NCBI RefSeq assembly: GCF_902488535.1
Contig: NZ_CABTWO010000002.1
Coordinates: 113,290 to 177,289 of the forward strand
Direction: 5' to 3'
Source of the DNA: an uncultured Mobiluncus sp.
GTDB taxonomy: Bacteria > Actinomycetota > Actinomycetes > Actinomycetales > Actinomycetaceae
Length of the DNA: 64,000 nt
Shown one piece after another: positions 8,641 through 15,841 of the stretch (position 1 is its first letter; each line of letters starts with the position of its first letter). The position numbers were made by a program, and so were the translations under genes. The notes beneath the pieces are model-generated. The model made no database searches. It had not been told where the DNA came from and was given only the letters and a program-made list of their open reading frames with translations.

Positions 8641-9149
8641 TGCGTCTTGACCCGCTACCAGCTCCCAATCACAGTGATTCGAGTGAATACATTGAACAGC
8701 TATACAGCATATTCTTAAACACCCTAATTCGCCGTCACCTGGTATGGCGACCAAACGGGAAGCGTCTCACGCTTCGTCGCCAACCAGAGATTCAGGGTAG
8801 ACACGCCATTTTCTGGCATGTGATTAGTGGAGGCATGGGAGAGGAAGCCGCCCGCACGCTTGATCCTGAACGGTGCAGAAGGATTGGCTGGATTGGTTTA
8901 GTTATAGAACAGTTCAATCGAGACTGGCCTCAAGAGAGACAGATACACTGGTGGGTCAGTTCACGATCACGCGGGAGCACGAAACGCTACCTTATTACCA
9001 TCAACGATTTCAGCTACATTGTGGTCATTGACGAGAAACCCGACTATGCCGTGCTCGTTACAGCTTATTACGTGAAGCAGCCCCACCGGCAGCGCAAACT
9101 CCGCAACGAGCATGCCGCTTACTGGTCACAGCAAGAGCCGCCCCTTTAA
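8640..9149 (+). CDS. BECR-fold-like protein, putative RNase/toxin
   Basis: 169 residues beginning at the ATG that overlaps the DUF3800 stop; a GTG at 8637 is also in frame. The C-terminal half shows the pattern of phage- and island-borne barnase-EndoU-ColicinE5/D-RelE-like proteins: RCRRIGWIGLVIEQF, then KRYLITIND, then YAVLVTAYYVKQPHRQRKL with a paired His-Arg near the end. That family cleaves RNA in toxin or defence settings. I am fairly sure of the resemblance but cannot fix catalytic residues. Coupling to DUF3800 suggests the two products act together. Confidence 0.55.
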   Translation: MRLDPLPAPNHSDSSEYIEQLYSIFLNTLIRRHLVWRPNGKRLTLRRQPEIQGRHAIFWHVISGGMGEEAARTLDPERCRRIGWIGLVIEQFNRDWPQERQIHWWVSSRSRGSTKRYLITINDFSYIVVIDEKPDYAVLVTAYYVKQPHRQRKLRNEHAAYWSQQEPPL

Positions 9150-9651
9150 GGACGGCTCCAGATACTCTTTCAACACATGGCTGATGAGCTACTCATAGTA
9201 TAGCAGCCCCGTCAAATCAAAGTTAGTCTTCGGCGTACCTTATGTATTTTGAGCGCGTAGGCGGTGTGATGCCTCATGTCAATTTGAGCGCGAAAAATGG
9301 AAGGTATGAGTAATCGGATTGTTTCTTTGCCGGCACGTGAAAGAGGTGGCTGCCCGGTTGTTTAAGGCGTACCGGAACGCTAAGAAGTCGGAAACTTGAC
9401 GGCAGTCTCGAACCCTTTGACGTTTACTTTGAACCTTTTGACGGATGTCTATACTTATTGACGGCAGCGGGCACGCAAATCGAAACCTGGCTGAGCCGCC
9501 AAAAACAGACCTGAAATGCCAACAAGAACTGCACTCGTAGCCTCATGTCAAGCCCTCGTACTCAATCAGAAACTTGCTCTAACAAGCACAAACAACCACA
9601 GAACGCCACAAAACGCTCGCCACGATGCTTTGTATCAAAATGAACGTCTAG
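9150..9651. other. Non-coding right arm of the cassette with several repeat families
   Basis: Half a kilobase without a supported ORF. It holds TTTGAGCGCG at 9248-9257 and 9283-9292, GCCTCATGTCAA at 9271-9282 and 9540-9551, and four TTGACG motifs at 21-, 21- and 20-bp spacing (9396-9463). TTTAAGGCGTACCGG at 9361-9375 recurs with one change beyond the att-like repeat at 9674-9688. Such clustered repeats usually mark recombinase arm sites, excisionase sites or replication iterons. Confidence 0.5.
9396..9463 (+). repeat. Helically phased TTGACG repeats
   Basis: TTGACG starts at 9396, 9417, 9438 and 9458, all in one orientation, with variable bases between. Spacing near 21 bp puts every copy on the same DNA face, as expected for a cooperatively bound protein. 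No protein partner is recognisable in the window. Confidence 0.55.
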
Positions 9652-9670
9652 ATGGAGCGGGCGACGGAGG
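9652..9670. repeat. Right copy of 19-bp direct repeat (att-like)
   Basis: Identical to 6835-6853 and in the same orientation. It lies 174 bases from the tRNA-Gly gene whose 3' end shares 13 bases with it, so there are three tRNA-end-like sites in tandem. Confidence 0.7.
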
Positions 9671-9678
9671 ATTTTTAA

Positions 9679-9722
9679 GGCGTTCCGGCTAAAACGGCAC
9701 ACCAGTGCCGTTTTTTAACGCC
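9679..9722 (+). terminator. Strong hairpin with U-run, probable intrinsic terminator
   Basis: AAAACGGCAC (9691-9700), loop ACCA, GTGCCGTTTT (9705-9714), continuing into a T-run. An outer GGCGTT/AACGCC pairing (9679-9684 with 9717-9722) encloses it. It can act in both directions because of the A-run and T-run. Confidence 0.7.
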
Positions 9723-9734
9723 TCCACCGTTTTA

Positions 9735-9770
9735 CTCAGCGGCTCATGCGACTGCGTCGCTGCCGCTGAG
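9735..9770. other. Nested two-stem hairpin
   Basis: CTCAGCGGC (9735-9743) pairs with GCCGCTGAG (9762-9770), and inside it GCGAC (9748-9752) pairs with GTCGC (9756-9760) around loop TGC. No U-run follows. It is the middle of three hairpins between the att-like repeat and the tRNA-Gly gene, and could belong to a structured RNA or a recombination site. Confidence 0.5.
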
Positions 9771-9805
9771 CGAACCTGTTCGATTCCCGTCGCGACCCAC
9801 CAAAT

Positions 9806-9841
9806 GTTGAAGATGCCGAGCAAAAGCTCGGCATCTTCAAC
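9806..9841. terminator. 16-bp perfect inverted repeat abutting the tRNA-Gly 3' end
   Basis: GTTGAAGATGCCGAGC (9806-9821), loop AAAA, GCTCGGCATCTTCAAC (9826-9841). It begins three bases beyond the tRNA 3' end and may terminate the tRNA transcript on the minus strand, although only a weak T-stretch follows. It may also be part of the integration site. Confidence 0.55.
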
Positions 9842-9843
9842 AG

Positions 9844-9914
9844 AGCGGGCGACGGGAATCGAACCCGCCTTTACAGCTTGGGAAGCTGTCGTTCTACCGA
9901 TGAACTACGCCCGC
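9844..9914 (-). tRNA. tRNA-Gly (anticodon CCC)
   Basis: The minus strand folds into a full cloverleaf: acceptor GCGGGCG/CGCCCGC, D-arm GTTC...GAAC, anticodon arm ACAGC-TTCCCAA-GCTGT with CCC at 34-36, and T-arm GCGGG-TTCGATT-CCCGT. The CCA is not encoded. Its 3' end is the apparent target of the cassette repeats at 6835 and 9652. Confidence 0.95.
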
Positions 9915-10031
9915 GGTTCAAACTACAACAGTATGCCACATTCTAGCAGCAACAGCCAGGAGCTCTGTTCCCCCTCCATTCCAGAAACGCAAAACTCAGT
10001 GTCTCTCAAGGCATAACGTTAAAATTGACTT

Positions 10032-10679
10032 ATGCTTGCCACGCTTACAGGACTGGGACTCTCAGCAGCCGCGGGATTGAACGCCTACATCCCTTTCCTC
10101 ATCGTCGCTCTAGTCGCACGTTTCACCGACTTCGTCACCCTACCCGCCGAGCTCTCGTGGATTGCCTCCCCTTGGGTTATCGCCATCGCAGCCATCCTGT
10201 GCTTCGCGGATTTTTTCATTGACAAAGTTCCCGCACTGGACAGCGTCAATGATGCCATCAGCACCGTGATTCGCCCCGCCACCGGCGGCCTAATATTCGC
10301 AGCCTCCACCGCCGCTGAGGACTTTGAAGAACACTCCGCCCTTATGGCGCAAAATCCCTGGATAGGCATAGTCCTGGGCGTAGTCGTAGCGCTGACCGTT
10401 CACAGCGGCAAAACGGTCAGCCGCCCCGTCCTTAACACCACCACCGGCGGTCTGGCTGCCCCCGTAGCGTCCGGCGCGGAAGAAGGCTTTTCCCTGGTAA
10501 TGTCCTTGACAGCTATCTTCGTCCCCATACTGGTTATCTTTTTCCTGATAATTATCGTCATCGGACTCATATTCATCGCCCACAAGACCCGAAAATTCCT
10601 CGCCAAACGCCGCCAGAGGAAGGGAAACACCGCAAATCAGCCCGCCGGGAATTTGCCGGAAATCCCCACACAACTGTAA
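10032..10679 (+). CDS. DUF4126 family membrane protein
   Basis: 215 residues. The N terminus (TGLGLSAAAGLNAYIPFLIV) and TGGLIFA / GKTVSRPVLNTTTGG / PVASGAEEG blocks are the signature of DUF4126, a family of polytopic membrane proteins with two inverted glycine-rich halves. About five hydrophobic segments are visible, followed by a Lys/Arg-rich cytoplasmic tail. Transport or scaffold function is unproven. It lies beyond the tRNA-Gly gene and is the first core gene after the accessory region. The ATG at 10032 is used; nothing further upstream is plausible. Confidence 0.82.
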   Translation: MLATLTGLGLSAAAGLNAYIPFLIVALVARFTDFVTLPAELSWIASPWVIAIAAILCFADFFIDKVPALDSVNDAISTVIRPATGGLIFAASTAAEDFEEHSALMAQNPWIGIVLGVVVALTVHSGKTVSRPVLNTTTGGLAAPVASGAEEGFSLVMSLTAIFVPILVIFFLIIIVIGLIFIAHKTRKFLAKRRQRKGNTANQPAGNLPEIPTQL

Positions 10680-10705
10680 CGATCGTTCAAAAATCTGCCG
10701 CCGTC

Positions 10706-11359
10706 CTAGGATTGCATAAAATCAGGGATTTCCCCGGGATATTCCTCCCAGTACGCCTCCGCCTCGCTCGCCAAAACATCCGACTCGCCCCGGCTGGCAT
10801 CATCGGCGATTCCCACCGTGTGGAACCCAGCCGCGTTAGCCACCCGGACCGCATAAACCGCGTCCTCAAACACCCAAGCGTCCTCCGGTACGCTGCCCAT
10901 CGCCCCCGCCGCCTGCAAAAACATAGTCGGCTCGCGCTTGTGCATCCCCGTTTCCGAAGAAGCGAAATACTGCGTAAACATCTCCTCAATCCCCAGACGC
11001 CGGAAAGCTGGGCGGATCAGACCCTCGGATCCGGAACTCACCACCGTCATCGGCACCCCCGCCTCAGCCAGCGCCTCCAGGAAACCCCTGGCTCCGGGCT
11101 TGAGCTGCACCTCCTCGAGGTAGCCGGTATAGACCGCGTCTTTGATACCGTTCAGGACCTCACTAACCGTTACGTCCAACCCGAAGCGCTGGTGTACCAG
11201 GCGCGCCGACTCGGGCAAAGTCATCTCAAAAAATTGCGCACCCAAATCCTTATCGACCTCTATCCCCAAGGTCGTCAAGTATTTTCCGGCTGCCTCCCGC
11301 CACAGCGGCATAGTGTCGAGCAGCGTCCCGTCACAATCGAAAATCGCGCCTTTAATCAT
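10706..11359 (-). CDS. HAD-superfamily phosphatase (beta-phosphoglucomutase-like)
   Basis: 217 residues starting MIKGAIFDCDGTLLDTMPLW. The DxD nucleophile pair (D8, D10 region), the helical cap, motif II VVSSGS, a basic residue before PTMFLQAA, and the acidic motif FEDAVYAVRVANAAG are all present. It is a soluble phosphatase or phosphomutase for small phosphorylated metabolites; the substrate cannot be told. The ATG at 11359 is preceded by GAGGG and overlaps the stop of the glycosylase gene by four bases (ATGA), so the two form an operon. A longer in-frame extension lacks sense as protein. Confidence 0.85.
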   Translation of the reverse strand: MIKGAIFDCDGTLLDTMPLWREAAGKYLTTLGIEVDKDLGAQFFEMTLPESARLVHQRFGLDVTVSEVLNGIKDAVYTGYLEEVQLKPGARGFLEALAEAGVPMTVVSSGSEGLIRPAFRRLGIEEMFTQYFASSETGMHKREPTMFLQAAGAMGSVPEDAWVFEDAVYAVRVANAAGFHTVGIADDASRGESDVLASEAEAYWEEYPGEIPDFMQS

Positions 11360-11997
11360 GCCCTCAGGATACCTTCCCAACTTCCCTCCCGGCGCGCATC
11401 CTTTCCGGCCTGCACCACTAAACCGTGAAATAACGCCAGTTCCGCCACAGTAAATGTCTCTGCCCGCCACGCCGCATCGCGGGCCTGACGCGCTTGTCGA
11501 TAGGTCCGAAACTCGCCCAAACCAGCTGCCGCCAGCAATCGGCGCGCATAGGCATCGAAAATAAAAACCGGGCGGTCATAGGCATAAAGTAGGATGTCGT
11601 CGGCCGTTTCCTCACCCACTCCCGGGACTTGCAAAAGGGAGTTGCGCAGCGTTGGGGTGTCAATCTCACCAGCCCGGTCATCAGTTTTTATGTACCAATC
11701 GGTCAAGTTTTTCAGGTATCTCGCTTTCGCGCGCATGAAGCCGCTGGGTCGAATGAGTTTCTCCAGTTCACCCGGGGCGACCCCCGCCAGCCGCAAGGGG
11801 TCAAGCAGTCCTTTCTTCCGCAGGTTCTCTAGGGACTTTTCCACGCTGGTCCAGGTCGTGTTTTGGGTAAGCACGCTGCCCACCAGGATCTCGAACTTTG
11901 TTTCCGCCGGCCACCACTTTCCCGCATCTCTCACATTGCGTTGCAAAATCTCGAATAGCTCGCGAAAACCTGAAACCCGCCCTACCGCGCTTGTCAT
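11356..11997 (-). CDS. HhH-GPD DNA glycosylase, MagIII-like
   Basis: 213 residues of the endonuclease III superfamily, involved in base excision repair. The helix-hairpin-helix reads QVPGVGEETADDIL and the catalytic aspartate lies in VFIFDAYARRL. The lysine that makes endonuclease III a lyase (PGVGRKTA in E. coli Nth) is glutamate here, and the C-terminal four-cysteine iron-sulfur cluster is absent. Both changes match the 3-methyladenine glycosylase MagIII of Helicobacter, so it is probably a monofunctional alkylbase glycosylase. It is upstream of and overlapping the HAD gene. Confidence 0.8.
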   Translation of the reverse strand: MTSAVGRVSGFRELFEILQRNVRDAGKWWPAETKFEILVGSVLTQNTTWTSVEKSLENLRKKGLLDPLRLAGVAPGELEKLIRPSGFMRAKARYLKNLTDWYIKTDDRAGEIDTPTLRNSLLQVPGVGEETADDILLYAYDRPVFIFDAYARRLLAAAGLGEFRTYRQARQARDAAWRAETFTVAELALFHGLVVQAGKDARREGSWEGILRA

Positions 11998-12016
11998 GAA
12001 GAACCGCCCGGAGAGA

Positions 12017-12811
12017 CTATTGACCCGAAATCTGCAAGTCTCGTGACGAGACCATCAGCAGTCTGCCGCTGGTGAAAGAAACGGTGGCGAACTGTCCGGT
12101 GATTTCGTTGGAAACCCCGCGTGTTGAGCCGCGAACCAGAGTAAAGTCCTCGACCAAGTAGCGTGTCCCCGTCAGGGTGAGGCCGCGAACATCGCCGTCA
12201 AAAGGAATCAAGCCGAAATAGTGGTAGTCGTTGCGGGGCACCGTATGGGTTCCCGGACCCACCAGGGACACCATGTTGTAGCCGTCTATCCAGCGCAGCC
12301 GGGCGGGAGTGTGGGCGAATTTCGCCAAAATGCCGAGGTTTCCCAAGGTGTGGTCCAAGCGTCCCCCCAAACCTCCAATGACATCTATGTGCCGGTAGCC
12401 GCGAGAATACGCCAGATCGACCGCTGCTTCAGAATCTGTGACTTCCTTGGCCGCGGGGAGAATTATCACTTCCACACCATCGCCGGGAACAGCTTGGCTG
12501 GGAGGGGCGACGGGTACTGCCGCCAAGACTTCGGGAGAGCGGGTGCGCCCGTCTGCGAACTCAGCCTGACCTGCCGGACGCGGCGAAGAATCGAAGTCGC
12601 CGATGTAGACGTCGGGGACAATCCCCAAATCCCGCGCCACGTCTTGCCCCGAATCGCCACAAATTACCAACTCGTAGACCGAGAAATCCCAGTTGTCAGC
12701 GCACAGCGCACGCAGTCCTTGCACCCCGCCGACCACCACCAGGCAGCGCGAGTCAGCTGACACTGCGCCATTTTTCGCCGAATCGTCGTGGTTTTCGCAC
12801 ATCTTGGTCAT
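12017..12811 (-). CDS. Thiamine pyrophosphokinase
   Basis: 264 residues. The enzyme transfers pyrophosphate from ATP to thiamine to make the cofactor ThDP in the cytoplasm. Hallmarks are VICGDSGQDVARDLGIVPDVYIGDFDS, then KEVTDSEAAVDLAYSRG, then GGLGGRLDHTLGNLGIL, followed by the C-terminal beta-barrel thiamine-binding domain with STRGVSNEI. A poorly conserved segment of about 40 residues lies between the first two motifs. It sits 19 bases upstream of the glycosylase gene on the same strand and is probably cotranscribed. No thiamine riboswitch is seen upstream. Confidence 0.85.
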   Translation of the reverse strand: MTKMCENHDDSAKNGAVSADSRCLVVVGGVQGLRALCADNWDFSVYELVICGDSGQDVARDLGIVPDVYIGDFDSSPRPAGQAEFADGRTRSPEVLAAVPVAPPSQAVPGDGVEVIILPAAKEVTDSEAAVDLAYSRGYRHIDVIGGLGGRLDHTLGNLGILAKFAHTPARLRWIDGYNMVSLVGPGTHTVPRNDYHYFGLIPFDGDVRGLTLTGTRYLVEDFTLVRGSTRGVSNEITGQFATVSFTSGRLLMVSSRDLQISGQ

Positions 12812-12850
12812 GGAGTCATTCTAATCTGGCTCCCACGAAGCCCGGAAAAT

Positions 12851-12864
12851 ATGACAGATGTCAT
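12851..12864. promoter_or_regulatory. Inverted repeat upstream of the ABC/two-component operon
   Basis: ATGACA-GA-TGTCAT, perfect 6-bp arms, 60 bases before the ATPase start and in the divergent gap with the thiamine pyrophosphokinase gene. It is a good candidate binding site for the NarL-type response regulator encoded at the end of this operon (autoregulation is inference). Confidence 0.5.
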
Positions 12865-12923
12865 CCATTTTTTGTGATTGCGCACACTACCGGCCCAAAC
12901 ACCGGGGCGCAAGACTTAGATAC

Positions 12924-13835
12924 ATGAACACAACCACTACGGCTGCCCTGCAGCTCACTAATCTGCATAAGCACTTTGGGGAAGTCCACGCGGTGGACGG
13001 CATCGAACTTAATGTACCGACTGGTACAGTTATGGCTCTGCTGGGGCCGAACGGCGCGGGGAAAACCACCACTCTGGATATGGTTCTGGGGCTGAGCGCA
13101 CCGACCTCCGGGGAAGTGCAAGTTATGGGCGAAAGCCCGAAAACCGCGATTTCCCGCGGTCAGATTGCTGCCGTCCTGCAAACGGGTGGCCTACTCAAAG
13201 ACATGTATGTCTCCGAAGTCGTCCGCTGGATTGCCGCAGCTTACGGCCGGGATGTTGATACCCCGGAAAACCGGGAGCGGGTGATACGCGCGGCAAACCT
13301 AGAGCCGATTCGCAAACGTAAGATTGGGAAATGCTCCGGCGGGGAACAGCAGCGGATTAAATTCGCGCTAGCTCTGTTACCAAACCCGGATTTATTGATA
13401 CTCGACGAACCGACCGCGGGAATGGACGCCAACGCGCGCCGCGACTTTTGGGAAGTGATGCACGGTCAGGCGCAAAACGGCAAGACCATCATCTTTGCCA
13501 CCCACTACCTGCAGGAGGCCTCGGACTATGCTGATCGCATCGTGGTGATGAATCACGGAAAAATCATCGCGGATGCCAGTCCGGCAGAAATTACTGCCCA
13601 GCGAACGCGCAACGTGTCTTTCCAGGTTGACCCCTCGCACCTCAACGCGCTTGCCGCTCAGATACAGGAACACTGGCCCCAAGAATCTGTGGAAATCAAA
13701 GACGACAGAATGTACCTTTTGGTACAGAAATCGGATGATTTCGCACGTTTCATTCTTTCTCAACCCGGTGTGAGCCACTTGGAAATCGTCCCTCCCTCTA
13801 TGGAGGACACTTTCTTTACCCTGACCAGCAACTAA
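12924..13835 (+). CDS. ABC transporter ATP-binding protein
   Basis: 303 residues beginning MNTTTTAALQLTNLHKHFGE; the longer frame from 12858 adds a Cys/His-rich stretch that does not belong. Walker A GPNGAGKTT, Q-loop VLQTGGLL, signature CSGGEQQR and Walker B LLILDEPTAGMD are intact. The type with a C-terminal extension and EPS-like end (PPSMEDTFFTLT) is that of DrrA/YhaQ-like exporters. It drives the permease encoded 12 bases downstream. The four-gene unit with histidine kinase and regulator is the usual layout of LiaSR/DesKR-linked export systems for peptides, lipids or drugs. Confidence 0.9.
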   Translation: MNTTTTAALQLTNLHKHFGEVHAVDGIELNVPTGTVMALLGPNGAGKTTTLDMVLGLSAPTSGEVQVMGESPKTAISRGQIAAVLQTGGLLKDMYVSEVVRWIAAAYGRDVDTPENRERVIRAANLEPIRKRKIGKCSGGEQQRIKFALALLPNPDLLILDEPTAGMDANARRDFWEVMHGQAQNGKTIIFATHYLQEASDYADRIVVMNHGKIIADASPAEITAQRTRNVSFQVDPSHLNALAAQIQEHWPQESVEIKDDRMYLLVQKSDDFARFILSQPGVSHLEIVPPSMEDTFFTLTSN

Positions 13836-13847
13836 GGAAACCTCATC

Positions 13848-14612
13848 ATGAACACGAAAATATTTGCTCTGGATTTAAAGCGAATCCTGCGCTCACCCGA
13901 AGTACCCATGTTCGTCATCGGACTTCCGGCAGTGATTTACCTGATTTTTGGAGTCGCCGCGACCTATGCCAAGGAAATGGTCGCCGACACGACTGCCAAT
14001 TGGGCCTGGGTCATTATGGTCAATATCGCCGCCTACGGAGCCATTATCTCCACCGCCAGTTTTGCCGCTGGCACCTCCGTGGAAAAGATCCAAGGCTGGG
14101 GACGCCAAATCGCACTGACTCCCCTGAGTAACGGGAGGTACCTGGGTACCAAAATCGCCTTGGGAGCGCTGCTGGCGGCTTTACCCGTGGCGGTCATCTT
14201 CCTGTTGGGTGGTCTCACTCAAGCCAAAGCGGAGCCCTCTGCTTGGGTTATCTCTGTCTTGGTGATTCTGGGTGGGTCGCTCACTTTCACCCTCTACGGT
14301 CTGGCTTTCGGGCTGCTGCTGCATTCTGATACGGCCGTCTCTATCGCCTCGGGTCTGACCACCCTATTTGGTTTCGGCGCGAATCTGTTTATGCCCCTGG
14401 GCGGATGGCTGCTGGATTTCGCGAAATTCATGCCAGGCTACGGTTACGGAATCCTCGCCAGATACGCCGCCACTAACGGAAATCAGATTACGATGGACGG
14501 AAAGCTATACACCGAAAACCTAGGAATTGGCATCGTGAACTTTGTAGTGTGGATCTTGATTTTTGCTCTCCTGGCAATATGGGGCTATAAACGTTCACGG
14601 AGGCGCGTATGA
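13848..14612 (+). CDS. ABC-2 type transporter permease
   Basis: 254 residues with six hydrophobic segments. The N-terminal ALDLKRILRSPEVPMFVIGLPAVIYLIFG and central FAAGTSVEKIQGWGRQIALTPLSNGRYLGTK are typical of ABC-2 permeases. It partners the preceding ATPase; AAGGAAACC precedes the ATG. Its stop overlaps the kinase start by four bases. Substrate unknown. Confidence 0.88.
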   Translation: MNTKIFALDLKRILRSPEVPMFVIGLPAVIYLIFGVAATYAKEMVADTTANWAWVIMVNIAAYGAIISTASFAAGTSVEKIQGWGRQIALTPLSNGRYLGTKIALGALLAALPVAVIFLLGGLTQAKAEPSAWVISVLVILGGSLTFTLYGLAFGLLLHSDTAVSIASGLTTLFGFGANLFMPLGGWLLDFAKFMPGYGYGILARYAATNGNQITMDGKLYTENLGIGIVNFVVWILIFALLAIWGYKRSRRRV

Positions 14613-15841
14613 GCACGCAATCCACCTCCGACTTCACGGCGAAAGACCACGGTTTCAGCATGCCGCCCTCAAAGTCCTACGTTATCGTAAGCATCATCAT
14701 GAGCCACGTGTGGCTGGGGTTTCTGTACTTTCCGATTAGTCAGGCACTGACCTTACCCCTGGGGCAAAAGATAATTTCCCTGATATTGACCACCGCATTC
14801 GCTCTGGCTTACGTAGCTGCTTTTTCACTCTCGTGGCGCAAACCAATCATGGGAGAGCGTAACTTCCGCTACTTCGACGGTCGGCACCGCCTACGCAAGA
14901 GCGACGCCGTAGCCTTTGCGGTACTTGTGCTGACTACATTGCTACAGGTGGCAGTGTTAGGACCGCTGAACTCCTTGGCTTTCCTGCCGTTTATCGCTGC
15001 TGCCGCGCCTTTCACCCTGCCACAAACGGTTGGCTATATTGCCGGAGCCTTGACGGTTTTAACCTCCTTCCTCATTCCCAGTTTTGTACCGAATGGTCAA
15101 GAATACTTTGGCCTCGCCATCACCACCTCAGCCGTGTTTATGTTCGTGGCGGGAATAACTTTCTTTATCGGTTCCAGTATTGAAAGCCAGCGCCAAGCTG
15201 GGACACGAGCGATTTTGGAAGAACGCGAACGTGTAGCCAGGGACGTACACGATGTCCTGGGTCACACCCTTACGGTCATTGCCCTCAAGTCCGAACTAGC
15301 CGGAAAACTGCTGGAACGCGACCCTGGGCGTGCCCACGCGGAACTGCGCGAGATTACCCACTTGGCGCGGGAATCAATCGAGGAGGTTAGACAAACTGTG
15401 GCGGGGCTCAAAGTACAGAGTTTGTCAGAAGAAATCGCCGCCGCGTCTCAAGCATTGGAGAGTGCCAGTATAGACTTGCAGCGGGAGGGCAGCGCCTGGA
15501 AAGACCTCGACTCCATCCCCGCCGTGAACCAAGCAGTTTTCGCTTGGGTGATTAGGGAGGCCACCACCAACATCATTCGTCACTCGGCGGCTCGCCGAGC
15601 CACTATCAAGTTAGACCGGAGCAGCCTGACTATCACCGATAATGGAGTGGGGATTCCCCCCGATGCTGCCGGACACGGCCTGGAGGGACTCAAGGCTCGC
15701 GTGGAACAGGTCGGGGGAACCCTCAGTATAGTAGGGAAACGTGGGGTCGCAAGCGCCGCAAGCACCACGGGCACCGCAAGCGCCGCTAACGAACGGCAAA
15801 ACGCCCTTGAGACCAGCACCGTAGTGGAGGTAAAGCTGTGA
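14609..15841 (+). CDS. Sensor histidine kinase, NarL/DesK class
   Basis: 410 residues. About six membrane helices fill residues 25-190, with very little extracellular loop, as in intramembrane-sensing kinases. The dimerisation and phosphoacceptor helix carries ARDVHDVLGHTLTVIALKSE with H214. The HATPase_c domain shows N-box TNIIRHS, ITDNGVGIP and GHGLEGLKARVEQVGG. A low-complexity Ala/Ser/Thr insert (about 375-400) lies near the end. It overlaps genes on both sides by four bases, so the operon is translationally coupled. It probably senses the membrane state or the substrate of the adjacent transporter. Confidence 0.92.
   Translation: MSTQSTSDFTAKDHGFSMPPSKSYVIVSIIMSHVWLGFLYFPISQALTLPLGQKIISLILTTAFALAYVAAFSLSWRKPIMGERNFRYFDGRHRLRKSDAVAFAVLVLTTLLQVAVLGPLNSLAFLPFIAAAAPFTLPQTVGYIAGALTVLTSFLIPSFVPNGQEYFGLAITTSAVFMFVAGITFFIGSSIESQRQAGTRAILEERERVARDVHDVLGHTLTVIALKSELAGKLLERDPGRAHAELREITHLARESIEEVRQTVAGLKVQSLSEEIAAASQALESASIDLQREGSAWKDLDSIPAVNQAVFAWVIREATTNIIRHSAARRATIKLDRSSLTITDNGVGIPPDAAGHGLEGLKARVEQVGGTLSIVGKRGVASAASTTGTASAANERQNALETSTVVEVKL

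Noticed and set aside
9440..9800. tmRNA gene ending at ACCCACCA
   Set aside because: No complementary 5' acceptor strand and no recognisable tag-peptide reading frame upstream.
9705..10016. 103-residue ORF across the hairpins and tRNA-Gly
   Set aside because: It reads through a tRNA gene and two palindromes in antisense; codon use and composition are not protein-like.
12858..12923. 22-residue extension of the ABC ATPase
   Set aside because: Cys/His/Arg-rich, lies over the palindrome and promoter region, not part of the ABC fold.
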